The translations under genes were made by a program, and so were the position numbers. A stretch of DNA of 39,446 nucleotides from Desulfobacterales bacterium (lineage in GTDB: Bacteria > Desulfobacterota > Desulfobacteria > Desulfobacterales > UBA2174_A). The DNA lies in NCBI GenBank assembly GCA_025454075.1, contig JALOPD010000005.1, positions 1-39,446 of the forward strand, given 5' to 3'. This document shows positions 16,341 to 24,552 of the stretch, one piece after another. The notes under the pieces were generated by a model that saw nothing but the letters and a program-made list of their open reading frames with translations, was not told the DNA's origin and did no database searches. Within the stretch, counting starts at the first letter, position 1, and the number at the start of each line of letters is the position of its first letter.

Positions 16341-17156
16341 TCACTTCCGGTACACCGCCGGCCGCACGTAGCGGAAGCGGTGTTTGATCGCCGAGAGACC
16401 TTCCGAATGCCCGACGAACAGGTACCCGCCCTCTTCCAGCACATCCCAGAAACGGTGGATCAGCTCCTGCTGGGTGGGACGGTCGAAATAGATCATCACG
16501 TTGCGGCAGAAGACCACCTGGAATCGCCCCCGCATGGGCCAGGGCTCCATCAGGTTGAGATAGGCCGGGCGCACCAGCTCGCGGGCCTCGGCAGCGACCT
16601 GGACGCTGCCCGGCGGTCCGCTGCGCAGGGCCGTGAAATACTTCCGGTACTGCGGGGCCGGCACCTCCTCCAGCGCCGCCTGCGGATACTGCGCCCGGCG
16701 GGCCTTCTCCAGCATCCGTTGGGAGATGTCGGTGGCCAGGATGCGCACGTCCCGCCGGTCGACGTCGGCCAGGTGCTCGCGCAGCATGATGGCGAGCGTG
16801 TAGGGCTCCTCGCCCGATGAGCAGGCCGCGCTCCAGAACCGCAGCCGCGCCTGGGTCAACCCCGGCAGCACGGTGTCGCGCAGGAAGCTGAAGTGGTCCA
16901 TCTCCCGGAAGAAACTCGTCTGGTTGGTGGTCATGACGTCGACCAGCCGGGCGATCTCCCGGCCCCCCTGCCCGCTGTCGAGAAAGTCCAGGTACTCCTC
17001 CACCCGGCCGATCTTCAGCGACCGCAGCCGCTTCATGAGGCGTGCCCGCACCAGGGCCTCCTTGCCCTGCTTCAGGTTGATCCCGGCGCTCCGGTAGACC
17101 ATGTCGCTGATCTTCTGAAAGTGCTGCGGTTTCAGATCGTCGACGTCGAGGTTCAT
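16341..17156 (-). CDS. cheR: Chemoreceptor methyltransferase CheR
   Basis: A 271-residue SAM-dependent O-methyltransferase that methylates receptor glutamates. An N-terminal helical domain (about 1-75) precedes TTNQTSFFRE. The catalytic domain has RFWSAACSSGEEPYTLAI (SAM binding), ILATDISQRML and FCRNVMIYFD; it closes with GGYLFVGHSEGL. The length and motif order are standard. It lies 25 bases after cheA and 27 before cheD. Confidence 0.96.
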   Translation of the reverse strand: MNLDVDDLKPQHFQKISDMVYRSAGINLKQGKEALVRARLMKRLRSLKIGRVEEYLDFLDSGQGGREIARLVDVMTTNQTSFFREMDHFSFLRDTVLPGLTQARLRFWSAACSSGEEPYTLAIMLREHLADVDRRDVRILATDISQRMLEKARRAQYPQAALEEVPAPQYRKYFTALRSGPPGSVQVAAEARELVRPAYLNLMEPWPMRGRFQVVFCRNVMIYFDRPTQQELIHRFWDVLEEGGYLFVGHSEGLSAIKHRFRYVRPAVYRK

Positions 17157-17181
17157 GCAGCGGCCCGTTTCCTCTCCGGCC

Positions 17182-19722
17182 TCAGGCGGCCCACGCCTGG
17201 CGCGGGTTGCCCGCTGCCTCGTCGCGATGCCCGTCCCGGCGCTCCGGCGTGGCGAAGCGCAGCAGGCCGCCGATATCCAGGATCAGCCCGACCCGGCCGT
17301 CCGGCATGATGGCGCCCCCGGAAATCCCCGGAATGTTCTTCATGGTCTGGCCCAGGCTCTTGATGACGACCTGCTGGCGGCCGACCAGCTCGTCGACGAC
17401 CAGCCCGGCCTGCCGCTCTTCATCCTCGACCATCACGACGATCGCCTCCTTGATCTCCTCCTTGGCCCCGGCAAGGCCGTAGACCCGGCCGATGCGGTAC
17501 AAGGGGATCAGACGGCCCTGCAGCCTCAGCATCTCGCCCTTTCCGAACACCGTGGAGACATCCTCCTCGGCCGGTTTCACGGAGCGGATGATGGATATGG
17601 TCGGGATGACGTAGGTTTCGCAGCCGACGCGGATCACCATCCCGTCGATGATGGCCAGCGTCAGGGGCAGGCTCATCTTGAACACGCTGCCGGCCCCTTT
17701 CTCGGACCGGATCTCCACCGTGCCGCGCAGCCGTTCGATGTTTTTCTTGACCACGTCCATGCCCACCCCGCGGCCGGAGACGTCGGTCACGACCTTCGCG
17801 GTGGAAAAGCCCGGCTCGAAGACGAGGTTGAAAACCTCCCGGTCGCTCAGCTCCGCATTTTCGCCGACCAGCCCACGCTCGCGGGCCTTGGCGAGGAGCA
17901 CCTGCCGGTCGAGGCCCTTGCCGTCGTCGCTGATCTCCACCACGACGCTGCCGGCCGAGTGGTAGGCGGCGATCTTCACCCGGCCCTGTTCGGGCTTGCC
18001 CGCCGCGCGGCGCTCCTCAGGGGTCTCGACCCCGTGGTCCACGGCGTTGCGCACCATGTGCACCAGCGGGTCGTTGACGATGTCCACCAGATTTCGGTCG
18101 ATCTCGGTCTCCTCGCCCTCGGTGACGAAGTCGACGTTCTTGCCGAGCTTGCGCGACACGTCCCGGGCCAGGCGCGCCATTTTGCCGAAGGTGGCTTTCA
18201 GCGGCACCATGCGCATGGACATGCTGATGTCCTGCAGCTCCCGCACGATCTTGGTGGTGTGGGCGACCTTTTTGGCCAGGCCGTGGTTGCCGCCGTCGAC
18301 CACAAGGCCGTCCTGGGCCACCATCGAATGCGCGATGACGAGCTCGCCCACCATGTCGATCAGGCGGTCCAGCCGCTGGGTGCTCACGCGCACGCCGGCA
18401 TCCACCACCGTCCCCCCGGATCGCATCTGTTTCTGCGCGCGCAGCGCCCGGCCGACGTCGGCGATGCTCGCCGCCTGGGACTTGACCAGGGCGACCCCCG
18501 CCTTTTCCTCGGGGTGCTCGCTCAAGGCCGCTTCGACCTGCTCCCGCTCCGCCTTGCCCTGCGCGACCAGGATGTCGCCGACCCGCGGGGCCGGGGCTTC
18601 CGCCGGCTCCTGGGAGATCCCGGCCGCCTCGGGGTTTTTGAGGACGGCCAGCAGCTCATCATAACCCTCCGGCTTGCGAAGCGGCGCGCCGGCCAGGGCC
18701 TGCTGGACGGCCGCCACCAGGTGCTTGATCATGTCCAGCGCCTGGAGGGTGAGATCGGCGTAGCCTCCGCCGTAACGAATCTCCCCGTCCCGCACCCGGC
18801 TCAGCAGGGTCTCGGCGTGATGACCCATTTCGGCGACCCGGGCAAGATCGAGAAAACCGGCGGTGCCCTTGACGGTGTGGAAGGCGCGAAAAACCTTGCC
18901 CACGGATTCCATGTCTTCCGGGTCGTGCTCCAGGGAGAGCAGCGCTTCCTCCGCGTTTTGAATCAGCTCCGTGCTTTCGGTGATGAACTCCGCCATGAGG
19001 TCCGGGTCGAAATTGGCCGGCAGGCACTCCGCGCCGCCGACGGGAGGACCCGCCGCCGGGGCCGCCGCCGAAGGGTCGGATACCGCCGCGGCCGCCGCCG
19101 GCAGATCCAAGGCGCTCATGGCGTCATCCAGCAGCTCGCCGATGCGGGCGATGCAGGCGGGGAGGTCCGCGGCCGCGCCGCAGGCGGCCTCACGGCACAA
19201 CCGGGCGGCTTGGTCCAGGCCGTCCCGGCCGGCCGGCCCGCACGCCGCCGCGCGGGCGAGCCGCACGAGCGCCGCTTCGAGCCGCCGCCACCCTTCACGA
19301 TCATGGGGGTCGAGCCGGATGAGCAGCGCCGCGGCCTCATCGAGGCTCAGGCCGTGCGCTTCACCTTCGACGCCGGCCGCCGGCCCGTTCGGCCCGAGGG
19401 CCGCGGCGAGCCGCACCGCCGCCGCGCGCCTCTCATCGGACCGACCGTCGAGGGCCGCCTTGACCGCCTCGAGCGTCTCCGCCACGGCACCCACGGCGGC
19501 CAGCAGGTCCGTCACGCCGCCGCCGCCCAGCCGGTCCAGGCCGTCGACCGCCTCCTGAAGCAGGCGTTTCACGGCCGGCGGTTTGGACGGCGCCGTCTTC
19601 AGGGTCTTCGCGACGTCGACGGCCATGGCTTTCCAGGCGGCGCCGTCGCTCACGTTGATGTCGTCCATGCCCTCGATGGCGGCGGTGATCTTCGCGATCA
19701 ATCTCTGTCGGCGCTGGCTCAT
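17182..19722 (-). CDS. cheA: Chemotaxis histidine kinase CheA with long N-terminal extension
   Basis: An 846-residue CheA. The Hpt (P1) domain begins only at about residue 235 and carries phospho-acceptor His282 in FRAFHTVKGTAGFL. P3 dimerisation starts at about 445 (RLDRLIDMVGELVIAHS). The P4 ATPase has the N box PLVHMVRNAVDHG (about 552-564), the G1 box ISDDGKGLD and the G2 box GRGVGMDVVKKNIE. The CheW-like P5 covers about the last 150 residues (LTLAIIDGMVIRVG, MLRLQGRLIPLYRI, GLVVDELVGRQQVVIKSLG). Residues 1-230 are Ala-rich, probably helical and unrecognised. Between P1 and P3, residues 380-435 (RVGDILVAQGKAEREQVEAA) replace a recognisable P2. It follows flgN and precedes cheR. Confidence 0.95.
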   Translation of the reverse strand: MSQRRQRLIAKITAAIEGMDDINVSDGAAWKAMAVDVAKTLKTAPSKPPAVKRLLQEAVDGLDRLGGGGVTDLLAAVGAVAETLEAVKAALDGRSDERRAAAVRLAAALGPNGPAAGVEGEAHGLSLDEAAALLIRLDPHDREGWRRLEAALVRLARAAACGPAGRDGLDQAARLCREAACGAAADLPACIARIGELLDDAMSALDLPAAAAAVSDPSAAAPAAGPPVGGAECLPANFDPDLMAEFITESTELIQNAEEALLSLEHDPEDMESVGKVFRAFHTVKGTAGFLDLARVAEMGHHAETLLSRVRDGEIRYGGGYADLTLQALDMIKHLVAAVQQALAGAPLRKPEGYDELLAVLKNPEAAGISQEPAEAPAPRVGDILVAQGKAEREQVEAALSEHPEEKAGVALVKSQAASIADVGRALRAQKQMRSGGTVVDAGVRVSTQRLDRLIDMVGELVIAHSMVAQDGLVVDGGNHGLAKKVAHTTKIVRELQDISMSMRMVPLKATFGKMARLARDVSRKLGKNVDFVTEGEETEIDRNLVDIVNDPLVHMVRNAVDHGVETPEERRAAGKPEQGRVKIAAYHSAGSVVVEISDDGKGLDRQVLLAKARERGLVGENAELSDREVFNLVFEPGFSTAKVVTDVSGRGVGMDVVKKNIERLRGTVEIRSEKGAGSVFKMSLPLTLAIIDGMVIRVGCETYVIPTISIIRSVKPAEEDVSTVFGKGEMLRLQGRLIPLYRIGRVYGLAGAKEEIKEAIVVMVEDEERQAGLVVDELVGRQQVVIKSLGQTMKNIPGISGGAIMPDGRVGLILDIGGLLRFATPERRDGHRDEAAGNPRQAWAA

Positions 19723-19765
19723 CCGATGCTCCCGAACCGTTGCAGTGAGGGCGGCGCGGCGGCCG

Positions 19766-20281
19766 TCAAATATCGCTGCAAAGCAGTTTCCCGTTTAGCC
19801 GCGCCTCTTGCATCCGGCCTTGGCGCTGGTAGACCGGCCCGTTGGCCAGGCCCTTGATGATTTCATAGGAGGCGCGCAGCAGTTCGCCGGTCCGGCGGCA
19901 CAGCGCCTCGCTGCGGCGGTTTTCCGCCCGCAGGCGCTCCAGCAGGTCCGACAACTCCGCCCGGCAGCCGGTGAGGGCCTCGCGGAAGGCCGGCGGCGCC
20001 GCCTGTGCCAGGCGGCTCAGCGTCATGTCGGCCGGGTCGCCCCCGAGCCGATCCGCCAACCGGCCGATCAACTGCTCGCGCCCCTGCTCGGCGGCCTGCA
20101 GCCGACGCAGAAGCGTTTCCTTCTCCGCGGTCGCCGGTCCGAGTTCGCCGGACCGCGATCGGGCCATCACCGTTCGCTCGCGATCCATGGCCTGCAGCAA
20201 TTCGCGGCAAAGCGCCGCTTCCGTGCGCAGGAGGCCCGTCAACTCTCTGAAACTTGCATGCATTTCCTTGTCCCTCGACAT
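19766..20281 (-). CDS. flgN: FlgN-type export chaperone for FlgK and FlgL
   Basis: A 171-residue, almost entirely helical protein with heptad-rich segments (FRELTGLLRTEAALCRELL, EKETLLRRLQAAE, LSDLLERLRAENRRSEAL) and the C-terminal YEIIKGLANGPVYQRQGRM typical of FlgN-family proteins. FlgN binds FlgK and FlgL before export. The start is taken as ATG 20281, preceded by GGAG with good spacing. A sigma-28 promoter at 20301-20328 begins transcription at about 20295, which rules against ATG 20293; ATG 20263 is a further option. It is the first gene of the late operon that ends with its client genes flgK and flgL. Confidence 0.85.
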   Translation of the reverse strand: MSRDKEMHASFRELTGLLRTEAALCRELLQAMDRERTVMARSRSGELGPATAEKETLLRRLQAAEQGREQLIGRLADRLGGDPADMTLSRLAQAAPPAFREALTGCRAELSDLLERLRAENRRSEALCRRTGELLRASYEIIKGLANGPVYQRQGRMQEARLNGKLLCSDI

Positions 20282-20300
20282 GGTACTCCACACATGACCG

Positions 20301-20328
20301 TTATCGGCGCAGGAATTGAATAACTTTA
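20301..20328 (-). promoter_or_regulatory. Sigma-28 (FliA) promoter of the flgN-cheA-...-flgK-flgL operon
   Basis: The minus strand reads TAAAGTTA, 12 bases, then a perfect GCCGATAA. This is the FliA consensus with one mismatch at -35 and one extra spacer base. The start at about 20295 leaves a very short leader before the GGAG-led ATG of flgN at 20281. Confidence 0.8.
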
Positions 20329-20380
20329 GCTTTTCGAACGGCCGGCGGCGCCGGGCGGCAGGCTGCGGAAGGATCGGCGA

Positions 20381-20734
20381 TCAGGGCCTTTTTCTGCGAA
20401 CCGACCCTGCCGGTCCGCCCATCTGCTCCAGCAGGATCGTCGAAAGGCCCAGGCCGCCGGAGCCCGCCATCTTCCTGGCCAGCTCGGCGTCCATGAGCGA
20501 GGTGTAGATCTCCTCGGAGCGGCCGCCGTCGATCAGCCCTGATTTCGGTATGGTCTTGCGCATTTCACTCAGCATGTGGTGGATGAAAAGCGCCTCCATG
20601 TCCTCGCAGGCCGCCTTCAACTTCGGGTCGACCGGCGCTTCCGGAGCGGAGCGGGAGGGGCCGGGCGCAGCGCGGCGCCGGCCCGCGGGGTCGTTCGGCG
20701 GAGCGGAGCCCGTTTTCGCTAACGGCTCCGGCAT
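20381..20734 (-). CDS. flgJ: Rod-binding protein FlgJ, N-terminal domain only
   Basis: A 117-residue protein. Residues about 38-105 match the rod-capping domain of FlgJ: KAACEDMEALFIHHMLSEM, KTIPKSG, YTSLMDAELARKMAGSGGLG and ILLEQM. The C-terminal muramidase domain of enterobacterial FlgJ is absent, as in many other bacteria, so a separate peptidoglycan hydrolase must open the wall for the rod. Residues 1-35 are Pro/Arg-rich. Its ATG overlaps the flgI stop by one base (TGATG). Confidence 0.85.
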   Translation of the reverse strand: MPEPLAKTGSAPPNDPAGRRRAAPGPSRSAPEAPVDPKLKAACEDMEALFIHHMLSEMRKTIPKSGLIDGGRSEEIYTSLMDAELARKMAGSGGLGLSTILLEQMGGPAGSVRRKRP

Positions 20735-21882
20735 CAGATGATCTCCAGCTCGGCTTGCAGCGCGCCGGCCGCTTTCAAGGCCTGGAGGATGGAAATCAGG
20801 TCGCGCGGCGAAACTCCTAACGCATTCAGCGCCCGGACCACCTCGCCGATGCTTATTCCCGAGGAGAGCATCTGCAGCGGTGCCCGGCCCTCCCTCACCA
20901 TGGTTTGCGTTTCCGGTGTCACCACCGTCCGGCCTCTTTCTGAAAAAGGCATCGGTTGGGACACGTTGAAGCTCTGGTTGATCTCCACGCTGAGATTGCC
21001 GTGGGCGATGGCCACTGTGGAAATGCGCACGTTTTCGCCCATGATCACCGTGCCGGTGCGTTCGTTGATCACCACGCGCGACACGCTGTCCGGCGTGACG
21101 TTCAGTCCCTCGATGGTTGCGATCAGCCGGGCGATGTTCCCGAAGTAGCCCGGCGGCACGGCCACGTGAATCGTGCCGGAGTCCTGGGTGCGGGCCACTT
21201 GATCCATGAACCCGGTGTTGATGGACTCGGCCACCCGCGTGGCCGTGGTGAAGTCCGGTTTGTTCAATGCCAGCGTGAGCGACTCCTTTTGATTCAGGTC
21301 GAACGGGATCTCACGTTCCACGCTCGCGCCCTGGACCACACGGCCGACCGTGGGGAAGTTTTTCGAGACCTTGTCTCCGGTCCCCGCCCCGACCAAAAAA
21401 CCGCCGGTAGCGACCGGCCCCTGAGCGACCGCGTACACCTGCCCGTCGGCGCCCTTGAGTGGGGTCATCACCAGCGTGCCTCCCTGAAGGGCTTTGGCAT
21501 CGCCGATGGAGTTGACCAAGGCGTCCAAACGGCTGCCCGATCGCGCAAACGGCGGCAGCTCCGCCGTCACCATGACCGCCGCCACGTTTTTGACCTTGAT
21601 GTCCTCCGCGTTCACGGTGACCCCCATCTTTTCAAGCATGGAGGACATGGACTGCAGGGTGAACTGGGTCGTGTTGCTGTCGCCGGAGCCGGCCAGGCCG
21701 ACCACCAGCCCGTAGCCCACCAGCTGGTTCGGACGGACCCCGCGAAAAACGGCGATGTCCTTGATCCGCGCGGCGTGCAGCGCATCTGCCAGCCCCAGGA
21801 CGATCAGCCCGGCCGCGATCACCCACAGCATACCGGCCGCCGCTTTCGTCCTATGTCGTTTGAATAGTATACGGCTTTTCAT
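20734..21882 (-). CDS. flgI: Flagellar P-ring protein FlgI
   Basis: A 382-residue periplasmic protein that forms the P ring around the rod. An N-terminal signal peptide (hydrophobic about residues 15-36, WVIAAGLIVLGLADALHA) is followed by the mature start ARIKDIAVFRGVRPNQLVGYG. Family motifs include GLAGSGDSNTTQFTLQSM, NVAAVMVTAELPPFARSGS, GDAKALQGGTLVMTPL and VVINERTGTVIMGENVRI. The length is typical. It lies 13 bases after flgH and overlaps flgJ. Confidence 0.97.
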   Translation of the reverse strand: MKSRILFKRHRTKAAAGMLWVIAAGLIVLGLADALHAARIKDIAVFRGVRPNQLVGYGLVVGLAGSGDSNTTQFTLQSMSSMLEKMGVTVNAEDIKVKNVAAVMVTAELPPFARSGSRLDALVNSIGDAKALQGGTLVMTPLKGADGQVYAVAQGPVATGGFLVGAGTGDKVSKNFPTVGRVVQGASVEREIPFDLNQKESLTLALNKPDFTTATRVAESINTGFMDQVARTQDSGTIHVAVPPGYFGNIARLIATIEGLNVTPDSVSRVVINERTGTVIMGENVRISTVAIAHGNLSVEINQSFNVSQPMPFSERGRTVVTPETQTMVREGRAPLQMLSSGISIGEVVRALNALGVSPRDLISILQALKAAGALQAELEII

Positions 21883-21895
21883 CTTCGCCCCCGAC

Positions 21896-22660
21896 TCAGA
21901 ACGGCCAGACGGTTTCCAGAAAATTGGCCATCCACCCCGGGCGCTGGCGGTCGTCGATCACGCCGGAGCCGCTGTAGGCGATCTTGGCGTCGGCCACGAA
22001 AATCGATTTGATGATGTTGTCGCTGGCGATGTCCCGCGGCCGGATGGTGCCGGAGAGGATGATTATCTGGTTCTCGTGGTTGACCATCACCTCGCGGGTG
22101 CCGACGATCCTCAGGTTGCCGTTCGGCAGGACCTCGGTGACCCGGCAGGTGATGAACGCCGTGAGATCGCCGCTGCGGGTGGTGCTGCCGTCGCCCTCGA
22201 AGTCGCTTTTCATGCCGCCCTTCACCGAGGCCGCGCCGAAGGGGTTTACCTTGGGCATGTCGCTGCCCAGCGCCCTGAGCACCTTGTCCTGCCACCAGTC
22301 CTCTATGCCCATGAAGGCTTCGACGCCGGCGGTGAGGCTGGAGTCGCGCTCGGTCTTGGTGTTGGCCTTGTTGGTGGCTTTGGAGGACTCCTCGATCTTG
22401 ACGGTGACGATGTCGCCGGCCCGGCGCGCCTTGGTGTCCTGGAACAACGGGTTCATCCCGGAGGCGCTCGTGTAGAGCGAGTTTTCCTGGTAAGCGGCGG
22501 CCCGCTCCGCATTCTGAAGGTCGAAGGCCTCGGCCGGGGGCGGCGGCGGTACCGACGGCAAGGCCACCGGCGGACGGCCGGCGCAGCCGACGGCCAGCGC
22601 CAGCAGCCCGAGCATGAGGCCGACGCCGCCGGCCGCACGCGGCATGGATGGTAGTTTCAT
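21896..22660 (-). CDS. flgH: Flagellar L-ring lipoprotein FlgH
   Basis: A 254-residue outer-membrane lipoprotein forming the L ring. The signal peptide ends in the lipobox LAVGC, with lipidated Cys26. The mature protein has SLYTSASGMNPLFQDTKARR, GDIVTVKIEESSKATNKANT, LTAFITCRVTEVLPNGNL and VMVNHENQIIILSGTIRPRD, then a C-terminal aromatic WPF. The length is standard. Its presence shows a Gram-negative envelope. It lies 36 bases after flgA. Confidence 0.97.
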   Translation of the reverse strand: MKLPSMPRAAGGVGLMLGLLALAVGCAGRPPVALPSVPPPPPAEAFDLQNAERAAAYQENSLYTSASGMNPLFQDTKARRAGDIVTVKIEESSKATNKANTKTERDSSLTAGVEAFMGIEDWWQDKVLRALGSDMPKVNPFGAASVKGGMKSDFEGDGSTTRSGDLTAFITCRVTEVLPNGNLRIVGTREVMVNHENQIIILSGTIRPRDIASDNIIKSIFVADAKIAYSGSGVIDDRQRPGWMANFLETVWPF

Positions 22661-22696
22661 GAAGATGCTCCCTTCCGGGTCCGGTTACCCACCCGC

Positions 22697-23698
22697 TCAA
22701 AAATCTATTTTCACGGTTTGTGAATCGACCACCCGGGCGTAGACGACCTTGTTGGAGTCAAGGTTCATGACCTGGATCAGGTCGCCCTGGCCGCCTTTCT
22801 GCTTCACCTGCCCGAACGCGGAGATCCGCAGCCCGGAGGTCTCGGCGATGATCCGGACCCGGTCCCCGTTTTTGACCAGGGGCGGGAACTCCACCAGTTC
22901 CGGTCTCAGCACGGTGCCGGTGTCCACCGGCCGGCGGGTGCGCTTGCCGATCAGCGTCTCCGGCTCGGTGATGCAGTCCGCAGGCAGCCCGGCCGCATCC
23001 ACGGCCTTCACTTCGAGATCGTCGTCGTCGATGGGTTTGTACCGCCCCAGCGGCCGCCGCGCCACGACCACCCGGGTCGTCCGCTCGATGCTGACCGTCG
23101 CCCACACCCGCTTTTCCGGCTCCGCACCGACGTTGAACACAACGCTGAGAGGGATGGTGCCGGCCCACTCGGTGTTCTTCGGGGCCACCACGCGGGTCGT
23201 AAGAGGCCCCTCCGGCAGGACCACGGGCTCGCCGATGCGGATCTCCTTGATGCGCAGTTCGTCCGCCGCCCCGGCCGCCTGCTGCCGGACGTACTCGCGG
23301 ACGATCGGCTCGATCTGATCGCGCCCGAGCATAACGGCGGCCCGGGTGACTATGACGTCCGAAGGGATTTGGAGGTCGAGCGGTGCCGGGTCGATGCCGC
23401 TTTGCTTGAGGCGCGTCAGGATGGCGGCACGGTCGAGCGTTCGCGTTTTCCCCGGCAGGGGTGAGCGGCCTATCACCACCGCCTCCAGCCGACGCACGAA
23501 GGTTTCATCGCCGCCGTCCACCCGGGCGATGTCGCCGAGCAGGATCTGATCGGCGGCGATGTCGGCCTGTTCATGGCAGCGCACGCTGGTCGGCTCGGCC
23601 GCCCCGGCGAGGCCGGCGGCCGCCCACAGCAGGCAGCCGGCAACGGCGGCCAGCGCCGCTGCCTGCGTCCGTTTAAACAACCGCGGATCGGTTTTCAT
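22697..23698 (-). CDS. flgA: P-ring assembly chaperone FlgA
   Basis: A 333-residue periplasmic chaperone for FlgI. A signal peptide (about residues 12-33, LAAVAGCLLWAAAGLAGAAE) is followed by ILLGDIARVDGGDETFVRRL. The C-terminal SAF-like domain (about 210-333) has VVARRPLGRYKPIDDDDLEV, LIGKRTRRPVDTGTVLR, NGDRVRIIAETSGLRISAFG and VMNLDSNKVVYARVVDSQ. The length is usual for the long FlgA type. It lies between flgG and flgH. Confidence 0.95.
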   Translation of the reverse strand: MKTDPRLFKRTQAAALAAVAGCLLWAAAGLAGAAEPTSVRCHEQADIAADQILLGDIARVDGGDETFVRRLEAVVIGRSPLPGKTRTLDRAAILTRLKQSGIDPAPLDLQIPSDVIVTRAAVMLGRDQIEPIVREYVRQQAAGAADELRIKEIRIGEPVVLPEGPLTTRVVAPKNTEWAGTIPLSVVFNVGAEPEKRVWATVSIERTTRVVVARRPLGRYKPIDDDDLEVKAVDAAGLPADCITEPETLIGKRTRRPVDTGTVLRPELVEFPPLVKNGDRVRIIAETSGLRISAFGQVKQKGGQGDLIQVMNLDSNKVVYARVVDSQTVKIDF

Positions 23699-23707
23699 CG
23701 AGGGGCC

Positions 23708-24496
23708 TTACCGTTTCAGGTTGTTGGCGGTCTGCAGCATGTCGTCGGAGGCCTGGACCACCTTGCTGTTGGTCTCGTAGGCACGCTGGGCCGTGATCAT
23801 GTTGACCATCTCGTCCACGATGCTGACGTTGGACATCTCGAGAAACCCCTGGGAGATCGTGCCGAAGTTCTGCTCGCCGGCGGTCCCGACGGTGGCCGTG
23901 CCCGAGGCGTCGCTGGGCAGAAAGAGGTTCTTGCCCATGCTCTGCAGGCCGGCCGGGTTGGTGAAACGCGCCAACTGGATGGTCCCCAACTGCACGGGCG
24001 TGGAGTCGCCGGCCCGCAGCGCGCTGACGGTCCCGTCCAAGCCGACCGACAGGGTGATGGCATCGGTGGGGACGGTGATCTCCGGCGTGAGGAGGAACCC
24101 GTCCGGGGTCACGATTCTCCCGTCCCTTTCGAGCTTGAAAGCGCCGGCCCGGGTGTAGGCGGTGGTGCCGTTCGGAAGCACCACCTGGAAAAAGCCGTTG
24201 CCCTCGATCGCCAGGTCGAGCTCGTTCTTGGTGAGCTGCAGCTCGCCCTCGGTGAAGTTCTTGGCCACCGCGACCGGCCGGACGCCGTGGCCGAGCTGAA
24301 TGCCCGTGGGGGCCTGGGTGTTCTCCGAGGTCGACCCCCCCGGCGGCTGCATGGTTTCGTAGAGCAGGTCCTGGAATTCGGCTCGGCTGCGTTTGAAACC
24401 CGAGGTCGTCACGTTCGCCAGGTTGTTGGCGATGACGTCGATGTTCATGCTCTGCGCCTGCATGCCGGATGCGGCGGCCCACATGCTGCGAATCAT
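23708..24496 (-). CDS. flgG: Flagellar distal rod protein FlgG
   Basis: A 262-residue distal rod subunit exported without a signal peptide. The N-terminus MIRSMWAAASGMQAQSMNID continues with VIANNLANVTTSGFKR, the rod/hook signature. The centre has LDLAIEGNGFFQVVLPNGTT and YTRAGAFKL; the C-terminus has QGFLEMSNVSIVDEMVNMI and AYETNSKVVQASDDMLQTAN. The length is typical. The start has AGGAGG directly upstream, after an unusual AT-rich repeat. It lies between flgF and flgA. Confidence 0.97.
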   Translation of the reverse strand: MIRSMWAAASGMQAQSMNIDVIANNLANVTTSGFKRSRAEFQDLLYETMQPPGGSTSENTQAPTGIQLGHGVRPVAVAKNFTEGELQLTKNELDLAIEGNGFFQVVLPNGTTAYTRAGAFKLERDGRIVTPDGFLLTPEITVPTDAITLSVGLDGTVSALRAGDSTPVQLGTIQLARFTNPAGLQSMGKNLFLPSDASGTATVGTAGEQNFGTISQGFLEMSNVSIVDEMVNMITAQRAYETNSKVVQASDDMLQTANNLKR

Positions 24497-24513
24497 AGAT
24501 CCTCCTGGGAGTT

Positions 24514-24552
24514 AAAATTTGAAATTTCAAATTTCAAATTTCAAATTTTTTT
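24514..24552. repeat. AT-rich AAATTTC tandem repeat between flgF and flgG
   Basis: The unit AAATTTC is repeated about four times and can fold on itself (AAATTTG with CAAATTT). On the message it forms an A/U hairpin just before the flgG ribosome-binding site, and it ends in the flgF stop codon. The composition differs sharply from the GC-rich neighbourhood. Confidence 0.7.

Noticed and set aside
17155..19857. A 900-codon open frame on the plus strand antisense to cheA, and many similar long plus-strand frames across the window
   Set aside because: They are compositional shadows of GC-rich minus-strand genes: translations are His/Arg/Gly/Asp-rich with no family motifs, and each opposes a well-identified flagellar or chemotaxis gene.
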